The notes below the pieces were generated by a model. That model saw only the letters and a list, made by a program, of their open reading frames with translations, was not told the DNA's origin and did no database searches. This document shows, piece after piece, positions 10,606-20,233 of a DNA stretch of 34,965 nucleotides. The position numbers and the translations under genes were made by a program. Where the stretch lies: the NCBI GenBank assembly GCA_001574975.1, contig KQ965768.1, positions 42,690 through 77,654 of the forward strand, read 5' to 3'. Origin of the DNA: Gonapodya prolifera JEL478 (lineage: Eukaryota > Monoblepharomycota > Monoblepharidomycetes > Monoblepharidales > Gonapodyaceae). The stretch's first letter is position 1. Each line of letters begins with the position of its first letter.

Positions 10606-11382
10606 GACAGCTTCGAGTCCGCCATCACTCACGGCACCTGCTCGCTCAAAAGCTTCCACGCTGGCAGCCCCACCAGGTTCCCCAACGCGCAGAACCTCCA
10701 CGGAACGCTGTTTTTACCCCCGCACAGTGGTCTCGTTGACTTTTTTCCCCTACCTGGCGCTCCTTCGCCCGCACCCGCACCCGGTACAGTTGGGGACATC
10801 GTGTCGCGAACCATACCAACGGACCGGCTTGCACGTGTTGCCTCCCTGACGCTGCTGCACAACGAGTGGACGGCCAAGTACAACCCGCACGTTGCCCTCC
10901 TGCGGGGCGGGTGGGGGTAGCCGGAGCTGCAAGAGCTTGGCGTGCTCAAGTACTGGTTTCGCGGCACGGACCTCACGCGGTTTGAACACAGCCCGGTACA
11001 TGAACACTCTCTGCTGTCGGTCCGGAAAGTCCACCTCGACCTTCACACCGACACCAACACCAACAGCGAGCTCGAGCTCGACACTCTGGAGCAGGACGCG
11101 GCGCCCTTGGTTACATACCTTAACCGCACATTCCCTTCACTGCACCACGTCGTCATTGTCCCGCTGGTTCTCGGCACCGGGATGGCTTCGTTGGCGGCAA
11201 TGGGCGCCACTTTGAGCACAATCCTCTCGACCATGCGGGCGGGGTCGCGACGGGGATTCATCCTCCAGGTTGAATCCGGAGTGGCCAAGCACCAGGGGTG
11301 GAATGACGATAGGGTGAGAGGGGCGTGTCCGGATGAGTTGCGGGAGTGGGATGGGCGGAGTCGCGTCACGGTGGTGATATAA
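10606..11382 (+). pseudogene. F-box/LRR-like protein interrupted by an in-frame TAG
   Basis: One frame runs from about 10606 to TAA at 11380-11382, broken only by TAG at 10918-10920. The translation on both sides is continuous in style: ARVASLTLLHNEWTAKYN before the stop, PELQELGVLKYWF after it, then YLNRTFPSLHHVVIVPLVLG. This is the regular leucine spacing of the LRR part of fungal F-box proteins. GC-rich third positions suggest a formerly coding frame. No ATG opens it, and an acceptor CAG just upstream suggests a missing first exon. A nonsense mutation is the simplest reading; a short intron removing the stop is less likely. The F-box itself is not visible. Confidence 0.5.
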
Positions 11383-11973
11383 GGACCGAGATGGTGCGAA
11401 GTCAGGTTGCTGTGGCTTGTCATTACTTGCCGTGTTATATGCTCTCTCTTTCGGAGAACTTTTACTTTCATGTAATAGAGCAAAATCTAAATGTAAATAG
11501 TGTTAGATCAACAACACGTACGTACTATACCAGCTTTAGCAAGTAAGTAAGTGAAAAACATCCGAGTGCAGTTCTGCTGGGATCAAGCACGTGAGTCGAC
11601 TCTTCAAGAAGTGCACTCCAAGGCGGACAACGGGTGTTTTCGAAAGTCAATATGGTGGATAAGATGGGAGTCTCTGTAGCCACGGGGCTGTTGGACAACA
11701 TCTTAAGTATAGGAGAAGGTTCTTTTTATTGTACTTTGCCCCCCCCCCCCCCCCTTGATGAATGTTTGAACAGATGAAGTTTCAGGAGTGGTGCCAAGGC
11801 AGAGCCAGTAGTCTTCTTGATTGATGTCACGTCGCTCAACAAACGAACTCCAGAATCACCGCATCGCCCGCCATCTGGACATCTATCACACCGCACACAT
11901 GGCAGCATTTCTATATCTGTTCTGACCATCTCTATTTGGCTGGCTCTCTTCAATTCAACTTCAACTCGCCAAC
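11383..11973. other. Intergenic with poly-C tract
   Basis: About 590 bp with no gene I can support. It contains a 16-C tract at 11739-11754 and the 5' flank of the F-box gene starting at 11974. Confidence 0.55.
11739..11754 (+). repeat. Poly-C tract (16 C)
   Basis: Sixteen consecutive C, intergenic, about 220 bp upstream of the F-box ATG at 11974. Confidence 0.9.
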
Positions 11974-12425
11974 ATGTCGCGGCTCACCTCTCTCCCTCCC
12001 GAGATTTTGACCATCATCCTTGCCAAACTCCCTAATCCATACTTTGTGATGGTCGGCAGAGCCATCAGGACCGTGGTGTGCTCGAATCAAACAAAGGTTG
12101 CGTACTTCCTCAACGCTATAGGAAAACAGCGGCCTTCTACGGCCTTCTGTTCGAGGACTCCATGAGCGGTCTCCTCAAGAATTACCACTTTGTCCGACTC
12201 CTCGTCGCTGCCGGAGCGGTGGTGCCCCGATACGTGATTCAGGTGGTTCGTCAGTCGCAGATGCCGCGGCCGAGGGGACGTACTATCGAGGACTCGTTGC
12301 GCCGCCACGACGCGGTGGAAATTGGTGAGGTGTCGGAAACGGTTGAGGCATTCCTTAATGCGGAGGGTTTGAAGCTTTATAAGGAAGAGGTGGGTCCGCG
12401 GCGCAATGTACTGTGCTTCCAGTGA
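11974..12425 (+). pseudogene. F-box protein with a frameshift
   Basis: The ATG at 11974 opens MSRLTSLPPEILTIILAKLP, a textbook F-box start (LPPEI, LAKLP) for Skp1 binding in an SCF ubiquitin ligase. Reading continues through KVAYFLNAIG to about 12120. There the frame must shift, because the first frame stops soon after while the next continues as KTAAFYGLLFEDSMSGLLKN, then FVRLLVAAGAVVPRYVIQVV, to TGA at 12423-12425. The second part resembles the ankyrin-like helices found after the F-box in some fungal families. No splice-site pair bridges the join, so a one-base indel (mutation or sequencing error near GGAAAACAG) is likely. Confidence 0.6.
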
Positions 12426-12687
12426 CGAAATCCGACTGATAACTGGGTAAAACTGCAAAGCTCTCCCTTCGCGGAAACGATATGTGCGCCTTTTTACAAC
12501 TGATTGCGCCACCTGATGTAAACGTCCATTATGCGGGTAATGGATATCAATCGTCCCTGTGGTTCAGGCACCAACAACAGGTCAGAATTACAGCAAGGCT
12601 CAATTCTGTAAAAATGCTCGACCTTACAGAGAGGTTTGTCTTTATGCCATGACTTCGACAAATAAACGGAGACAACGGTAACCTATA

Positions 12688-13575
12688 TGGACCGGATGAG
12701 TTCTTGGATGTCTTCGAAATAGCAATGATCTGTGACACCGGCTTGGTACGGAAATGGACTCAGCGTGGATTGGACTTGAAAGCTCTGCTTTCCGAGTGGT
12801 GGAATGAGAATGCTCTTTGGCTGCTGCAACACCCTCAGGGCTCGTTTACCTGGACCATATTCAGGCCATTTTAGACTCAGCTTCTCATTTAGGGGTGACA
12901 TTGACCACGCACAATCTAGAGTGTATCTTTTCTGAGAGTTTTCGGGACTTGCATCGAATCTACGAGGCTTTAGGGAAACACGTCAGTGGTGCGCAATGGA
13001 TCGCCGCAGGGAACTTCTACATTCGAAGGTGCATGTAGGACAAGGAATTTGCGCCAACGCATGCAGCGTCTCTGCGCAGCCTGAGGAAGGGTTGGCCGTC
13101 GGTCGTTTACATGCAGGCAGTGCCACTTCTGCAATGGATTGCAGCGTTTGGCGGTACATCTTCAAAACGCAAACTCACAACGGACTCTGGAGAACGTTCC
13201 GAGTCGCGGTCACGTTCGAGGTCTCGGTCGAGGTCTGATTGACGGTCAAGGTCAAGATCGAGGTCACCGACGCCAAGGTCCTAACGTCAACGACGACGTG
13301 GCTTGGACGATTGCAAAGCCAGCCAAATAGCCGCGCGCAAGATTATGACTCTCGTTGTTGATGTCAAAGTACAAACCCAAGAACAGAAGGATATGCTGGC
13401 AAAAGTTTTGGAGGTTTGGCAGAGCAAGTTTGGTCGAGTGGGGGGCACTTACCAGAGCAATGAGGAGGAAGGCGAAGGGACCGACGTCGAGGCCAAGACG
13501 AGAGCGATTCAGACGATACCTCGTCCGATGACTCCGATTAATAGAGTCGAGAGGTCAATCATCAACTGGGTCTGA
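12688..13575 (+). pseudogene. Ankyrin-like/RS-rich degraded reading frames
   Basis: Several short frames follow one another on the plus strand but do not join by splicing. About 12691-12860 reads FEIAMICDTGLVRKWTQRGL, reminiscent of an ankyrin helix pair. 12836-13038 reads LDHIQAILDSASHLGVTL. Near 13195-13285 a run of Arg-Ser dipeptides is encoded, with an internal TGA. 13303-13575 reads MTLVVDVKVQTQEQKDMLAK and is acidic. Together this looks like a broken copy or continuation of the F-box/ankyrin-type gene just upstream. I do not recognise the acidic tail. Confidence 0.3.
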
Positions 13576-14237
13576 AATCTCTCTCTCTCATCAAAGGGGG
13601 AGAATAATGCCAACACCTCAAAAAATAACTCACTCACTGTATTGAATGTGTACATAAATTTGCAAAATTACTTCCGTCATATCTGGAGATACTTTGTGCG
13701 AGACACGTCGCCGCCACATATCGATCATTGCCTGTGGCATTTGACTCTCCATTTCACCCCATTTGGCATACGTGTTATAAAACGAGCGCCTTTATTTGAG
13801 ATTTCTTTGCAGGAAGTGAGCCAAGACCGGCTGCATTGGCGAACTTGGGAAATTCCGCCCACACGGACGTTTCATAGTCTGGCGGACAAATGCTTCACAA
13901 GCTCGTTATGGTCAATATCTCTTATGGGATCAGGCGGACCCCGCGAGGTCAATGAGTCACTGGTTCGCGGAGGAATGTGTGAACAGATGTTCACGAACCC
14001 CAACACCATGAGAACGGAACGAAGGAAGGCAGGGCGCAAACGATGGAACGACACATAACTGTGAAGAAGTACGTACCAACGCATTCAGGATTACATATCT
14101 TTCCGCCAAGGTACAGACTAAATCCAAAAAAGAGCCCTACTCAGTCCAATTAAACAAACTACTACCTCCTCCCGGCTCCCACTCAAACCCCCTCCCCTCT
14201 TCGCCCCGCCCATGCCGCCACTTTCCACATCTACGGC
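13576..14237. other. Intergenic, no supported gene
   Basis: About 660 bp at the 3' ends of two converging loci. A 138-codon open frame at 13642-14058 (+) shows no recognisable domain or biased composition, and I do not call it. Confidence 0.5.
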
Positions 14238-15455
14238 CTACGCCATCGTTGCCGGCTGTCCCGCGACAGGTTGCGGGCGCCTCCTGTTGACGTACTGGAA
14301 GTAGAGCGTTGCAAAGTAGGTGAGCCACACAAAGAATCCGAAGGCGGTCGTGGCGGACCATGCGGGGCATCCGGCGATCAGGTTGCCGTACCCGAAGGCG
14401 TTGCAGAGCGAGGCTACGGAGGCGGCTGAGCCGGCGGCGGAGAGCCATTCGATCCAGGCGATGCCTGTGATGAGGGGAGGAAGGTAGAGAGGTTGGTGGG
14501 GGAAAGTGCGAATGAGGAAAGAGATGACTCACAGTCGTACACGACGGGCGCCCAGTAGAAGTAGGTGTTTCGGGAGTGCTCGCCAAAGGCGTAGTAGACC
14601 TTGTTGTGGTACGCGCCGTAGACGTTGTACATGAGGATGTGGGCTGGAGACGATGGAGCGAGCGAGTTAGGTACAGTTCCAGGCGAGGGTGTGGAGCGGA
14701 GAAGGGGGACTCACTGGTGATAAGAATCGACATTATGAATCTGAAATAGGGTGAGATGAGGGGTGAGCGATGGGGAGAGAGGGAAATAAAGGGGAGTGAG
14801 GTTGAGACTCACGTCCACCTGGTTCCCAAAAGAGGTGAAGACGGGTCAGGAAAAAAGGTGGGGAAGAGGCCGCGGGACAAAATAGAACTCACCAGAACCA
14901 TCCGAAGCTGCCGTAGAGAGAGATCCATGAGTTTGCGGCCGAGGCACCTGGATGTCAAAGAGGCATGTGAGATTCTCTGCTCGCCACTGTTGCGACCGAC
15001 CACCCAAACATTCTCCAGAATTGAGCCTCGCTATCTCGCAGCTCTCCTCCAATTTTTTATCTTTTCTGAACAGAAAAACATCAGTCGGAACCTCTTCACT
15101 CACAGAGACAGATAAAAACAATAATCATCAGCACAAACTGGATCGCCCTGATCATGACCAGCTTATTTGTCTTGATGACATCCGCACGGAACGTCCATGT
15201 GTTGTCCTCGCTCGGGAATGCCACAACTGGGTATGCCGACGCCACATATTGCTGCTGAACAACCACCATGGGCTGTGGGGCAGCCTTGGGATCTCCAGCG
15301 GGAGGGATGTAGAGCTGGGCTGGTTGCTGGTTGGGTGGTGGTGTTGCGTACCCCTGTTGCGGGTATCCCTGGGGGTACCCTGGTTGCTGCGGGTAGGCAC
15401 TAGTCTCTGGAACGGAGGGAGCTGGGTACTGCATTTGCGGGGGTTGAGCTGCCAT
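14238..15455 (-). CDS. Four-TM membrane protein (MARVEL-like topology)
   Basis: Six exons in phase: 15104-15455, 14893-14947, 14813-14818, 14715-14740, 14533-14643 and 14238-14464 (TAG), 258 aa. The first 70 or so residues are a Pro/Gln/Tyr-rich cytosolic tail (YPQQPGYPQGYPQQ style). Four hydrophobic segments follow: MIRAIQFVLMIIVFICL; WFWWTFIMSILITTHILM; CIAWIEWLSAAGSAASVASL; TTAFGFFVWLTYFATLYF. A short basic C-terminus (RRRP) ends the protein. It is a paralogue of the N-terminal half of the gene at 7549-9947: exon phases agree, and exons 2+3 (55+6) and 4+5 (26+111) equal the single 61- and 137-nt exons of the paralogue. That agreement validates the 6-nt microexon. The topology resembles MARVEL or fungal eisosome/tight-junction-like tetraspans, but I cannot name the family. 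Confidence 0.82.
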
Positions 15456-16673
15456 GGTGTGATTGACGCTGCTGCTGGGTTTTGAAAAGATGAAATGAAA
15501 ACCTGTGGGGCTCCTTTTGAAGTGCGGCCGAAATTGCGGTTGGCCACAGCTCGTTGCTCAGGCACACAGCCTCCGTCCGGAGCCTCCCTTGAGTCGCCTG
15601 AGCGGAGAATCGGCGAATCGTGAGAGTTTGCGCACAAGAGCCAGCGGACGAGCACATGCAAGTCTGAGCCGTAGTAGCCGTCTGGCGACGAGGGGCTTTT
15701 GACTCTTTTTCGTACGGAATGGCGGAACACCAGGAAGAGAGATTGTTGAATCGATAACTGTTAATTGAAGTAAACACATAAACTTTTCGTTTCATCGGAG
15801 AAACGATCCACAAATTTCCGCCCGCCGCCACATTCTCAAGGGAGACCTGACTCACCCTGCCTACACCTGCCGAAGTTCTTCACTCAGGTAAATTTTCAAA
15901 GACTTGCTCGCAACTAAGGTCTGGGACAAAGTGGTGTGTTTGCCATTGAGCTGGGGCAACGAACGCCAAGTACAAGGGAACAGCGAAAGCACGTCACGCA
16001 GAGCGACCCAGTCCTTGAGGTTTTTTTTTGGCTGAATGGTCTGGGCTTGTGCGGTGAGTACAACAGTTCAGGCACTTGAGTGGGCTGTGCATAAATGAAA
16101 AGAAGCTTGGTTCGAGGCTGCAAACGACAAACAAAGTGGAACGAAGGGAGTCTTTCGGAGCGCAACGTGAAGTGATTCAGATGATTTGATTTTTAGATTT
16201 TCTTTCACATGCAGTACAAATTGCGAAAACTACAGCTGTTTTGCGTCGCCAATTTAGATTCGCGGATTCGCAGACCAATTTACATCTCTCCGCGATAGGC
16301 GCGTCAGATGATTGGAATGCCCCCTTTGTTTCGCAAACACGATTGCCCGAAATCACCTGCCTCACGCGAATCGTGAGAATGTATCCCTTGAAACTTGATT
16401 CGTTCGCGTCGGAGCATGATTGGTGAAGAAAACCTGACCTTTTGCAAGTGAGGAAGCTTTGTGACGATTTTTGAGCTTTCCAATCTCACCCTTTAGTGCC
16501 CAGGACGCTCGTTGGACAGATTGCCCGGACGGGTCCCTGAACCTTGTTCATCTCAGCAGAGGGACAGGAACTGACAGGAAGGAAAAGCAAGCTTGGAAAC
16601 CTTACGCAAAATGCTTACATCGTTGCAAAAAGCGTTCTCTTGCGAAACCCTTGACACAACTCCCTCGGCGAAA
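15456..16673. other. Divergent intergenic region
   Basis: About 1.2 kb between two divergent genes. I see no coding region with domain support. The motif GCGAATCGTGAGA occurs at about 15612 and 16366, possibly a dispersed short repeat or regulatory site. In-frame codons upstream of 16674 make an earlier start of the transporter possible (from about 16593). Confidence 0.45.
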
Positions 16674-18168
16674 ATGACCTCCCTTCTGCGACCGTTGGCT
16701 GGACTCTCCCGTTCCGAGATCACCAATGTGCTGGTTTACTCTGCTAGAATTGTCATGTACCTTTTGACCGAAAGACATATCCGCGAACTCAAACTGATAC
16801 TGCTCGGCAATATAAGGTACAAGGTCGGGGTCGAGATGTCGGGAACCTTTCTCAACAGGCTGACGTAAGTCCAATGCAACCTCAGATCTCCCATGAACAC
16901 CACATGAAACGTTCTTGCACATAACAGCACCAACAACACAGGCCAGCTTTGGACGGCAGCGCAATCATTGAATCTCGATGCGCAATGCATCGGCTCCTTG
17001 CTCGTTGGACATCTGATCCACCAGTTCATTGCCGGCCGCGTCCTGGCATCCTTCGTCGTGCTCTTCGGGGTCACCATCGTGTCTTTATTCCGATCCTTAA
17101 AGGTGCGACGGGAGGTTCCATTCCGGGCTTCTGACGACGCGGCTCCGAAGGGCTCGAGCAACAAGGCAACGTGGGGATCATGGACGCCATATCTCGTTTC
17201 TCTCTTCTTCACAGTGACCGGTGTCTTCCACGGCGGAGGTGAACGCATGCGACGCGTCATCCCGGCGGACATTGTTGGCAGTGACCCTGAGAAGCTCCGG
17301 CGTATGGACTCTGTAGTACGCGTACACATCTTCAACGAGATCTCTGGCCCCATCGCGGCTCTCTTCCCACCGAGGTAAAGGTTTACGAGCATTCAGTACC
17401 GCTTATTTCGAAATCACTGATTCACTCTTTGCATTTTTCATTCAGCTTGTTTGCAACCATCTCTCATCGGGCTCCTACCAGCCTATTCCCTGGCTCTGGT
17501 GCACCACCGCTACCTCGAAGGCACCATCTTCCCCTTCTACGCCCCGTCCGAGCTCGGCAACTCCAACCTCCAGTCCATCCTCACGGGTGGCTCCAATTTT
17601 GGCGAGTTCCTCGGCGCCGTCGTGGTCCTCATCTTCGCCAAGTCCATCAAGACACCGATCCCGTGCCCCTGCCCGGACGCCATCCTGCTGGTCGTGGTCT
17701 GGGTTCTTCCTTACGTCAATGTCGGCCCCAACCCGGTCCAAACTGCGTGGGTGCTCGCACTGGCGATGATGGTAATCTCGTTTGGCTGGTCCTGCGGTGA
17801 TGTTGCACTGGCCGCGTATGTTCAATCCCGCTTGTCAGACAAGTGGATGAGTACACGACTCCACTGAGCGCGGTGATGTCGTTCCTATGTGCGGACATAA
17901 TTTGCTCAAGGGATCTACGCTTTTTTGAAATTAATTTTCTTATTCTTCAGACGTCGCCCAGTTGGTGCTCTTTTTCGTGCTCAAAAACGTCATGGGCATA
18001 AGTCCGCGACAGCTGGCCTCCTCGACCTTCCAAGGACCTGTACATCTATATCGGTGGGTCTTGATGACCATCGTCGCGGTTATCGTGTTCATCTCCACTT
18101 CCATCCCACGCGGATCGTTCGCGTTCAACCCGGACCCCGACACGGATTCGTTCGGAGGCGAGAATTAA
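16674..18168 (+). CDS. MFS-type membrane transporter with apparent frameshifts
   Basis: Exons read: 16674-16864, 16928-17374, about 17446-17887 and 17950-18168 (TAA). Hydrophobic spans alternate with short loops: SLLVGHLIHQFIAGRVLASF, VVLFGVTIVSLF, YLVSLFFTVTGVFHGGGERM, LVHHRYLEGTIFPFYA, LTGGSNFGEFLGAVVVLIFA, AILLVVVWVLPYV, TPLSAVMSFLYVAQLVLFFV and RWVLMTIVAVIVFIST. The architecture is that of a major facilitator superfamily protein; the substrate is unknown. Exon 3 enters in one frame, but the transporter-like sequence is in another from about 17450. A second shift near 17841-17846 is needed to read VDEYTTPLSAVMSFLY before the last intron. The two shifts cancel. Either the gene is decaying or the assembly has two indels. 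Confidence 0.6.
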
Positions 18169-18508
18169 CATCAACGGAGTCGTGCAGGAGAAGTTCAACA
18201 GCTCCACTGATGACGCAGGGGCAGGATACGGGGACGAAAAGAATGCACGGGACGGTTTGATCGATGAGAAGACAACAAGCGTTTGAAATGGGAGAGATGG
18301 GAGTTTAAATTGGAAGTTAGTCTATTCTGTAGCATTACGAAGTTCAGAAGTTACATAATTGTATTGCATCTTGTACTATTGCGCTCTTGTAAGAAGCAAT
18401 ACGGTGTTTGAAGCATTTCTGGGCGCTGACTGAAATCGACATATCATTGGTCCCATCGCGCCACTCCACCCATCGGATTTGATTCTGAAAAGCTCTCGAA
18501 TATTTGCA

Positions 18509-19677
18509 ATGAAGGACGCGTTTTCCCCATCTCCCAGTCGGGTTCCGCGTCCGATTGCACTCGTTATATTGGCGTTGATCCCCATCATTCTCTTGGGATT
18601 TTCATTCTCTCGGACGAGAGACCCCGGTTCAGAAGATAGATTAATGACCGTCGTTCCTGTGCCTACTGTCGAAGCTCCGCCGATTCGCAACAAGGTCACG
18701 ACTGAAACCTCATTAGTGGCAGCCACGATCGTGACGGCATACTTCCCTCTTCAGCGTTCAAAACATTCGACTGATGATTACGCGAAATGGATGAAGCCAT
18801 TGCTCGGAATCAACGCGCCGCTGGTCGCCTACACAACGCCTGCGGGCCTCACTACCATGCAGAGTCTGAGGGATCCATCCTTGCCGACAGAGTACGTTCT
18901 CCTGGACTCCCCGTGGGACCTACCTCCAATAAAACCCCACCGGGACGCCTATGAAAAGCTTCAGCACCCGATCGACCCGGAGCGAGGTATCCACTCCCCG
19001 GAACTGTACGCCGTCTGGAACGCGAAACCCTACATGGTCAAAGAAGCCATTCGCCGCGGCACATTCCCAGCTCATGTTTATGCTTGGGTGGACGTTGGCT
19101 CTTTTCGGGAGCACAACCTGGTGGGGGATCTTCACGACTGGCCGGATCCTATTCGCGTCCGCGAAGCGTTCCCCCACACCAACTCCAGCCTCCTTTTTGA
19201 GCATATAGTGCATGGTGGCACGCCTGGCTTAATCCACCAAGCGCGTTCCTTCTCCAGCTCCTCGGAACCCCTTCTAGTTGGAGACATTATTGCTGGCACA
19301 ACCTTCTGGGGCCCTCCAAAGGCCTTCGAGGCTTATGCTGCAGACTTTTATGCCCTTCATGACCGGCTTCTGAGCCAGGGCGGTATCTTTGTGGGCAAAG
19401 ATCAGACCTTGATCAATTCTCTGCTTGCAAGGAACCCCAAGACTTTCCGCGTGCTCAGGTGTTTGGACGATATGCAAGACCGAGGCGCGTGTGGAGACCC
19501 TTGGTTCTATTTCCAGGTATGTCAATGTGCTCGCCGATGTTGTCCAGTACCGTCATTCCTGGTATTGCGATCGCACAGAAATACTTCGCTCTTGACTCAG
19601 AACTCCCACAAAACTACCATTGCCCTCGACCCCCTGTGAGAACGTTTGCGGAAGTTTTGGAAATGGGGCGATATTGA
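18509..19677 (+). CDS. HtrL/YibB-like type II membrane glycosyltransferase-like protein
   Basis: Two exons in phase, 18509-19516 and 19579-19677 (TGA), 368 aa. The ATG at 18509 gives a short basic N-terminus, one signal anchor at about residues 15-33 (IALVILALIPIILLGF) and a luminal domain. That domain matches the HtrL/YibB family (PF09612) by its signatures: TIVTAYFPLQRSKHS near 73-87, HSPELYAVWNAKPYMVKEAI near 162-181, AWVDVGSFR near 192-200, VGDIIAGTTFWGP, and GIFVGKDQTLINSLL. In bacteria these proteins sit in LPS core loci and are presumed glycosyltransferases. Here a Golgi or cell-surface sugar-transfer role is likely but unproven. The short final exon supplies the C-terminus (KYFALDSELPQNYHC). 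Confidence 0.8.
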
Positions 19678-20233
19678 GAATGGCGTCGGGTGCGGGCTGT
19701 GTTGTGGAATGTTGAATGTTGACCGCAAGGTTGGAGTTCGAGGACACGACCTTCTTATTAATGTCGCAACAGCATGTCAAATCCAAGCCCTGTTGCGGTT
19801 GCCGAGACCGGATGGACTCATGGAGGATGAATGTCACGTGATGGGAAATCTTCCCCCCTGGTCTCTTCTCCAACCTCACGAGCCTCCACCCTCTTCTTAT
19901 ATCCTGCACCCTTTATTATCACTCGTTTTCCTTCCCCGATCGTCATCCTCCTCTCGGATGCAGATCCTCCACCTCGTACATAGATCGAACCATCTTCCGG
20001 AGTACCCCGGGCACAAACATATAGCATTATTGTAATATTGTAATGACACGGAAGTTACTTTTTGCATGTTAACTATGATACATAATATACAGTTCGGTAT
20101 GCTACAAACGTGCGTAAAAGATAGACATGACTTTGAACCGAACTTCATTACGATCCCCGCGTTCTCCGAACGCATTATTTGGAAATGACTCACGCCGGTC
20201 CGCGATTTTACGGCACCACGAGCGGCACATCAT
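19678..20233. other. Convergent 3' intergenic region
   Basis: About 555 bp between two genes ending toward each other. AT-rich sequence around 20030-20100 is suitable for polyadenylation of both. I see no gene. Confidence 0.55.

Noticed and set aside
13642-14058. 138-codon plus-strand open frame
   Set aside because: No domain, no splice context, ordinary composition; likely chance.
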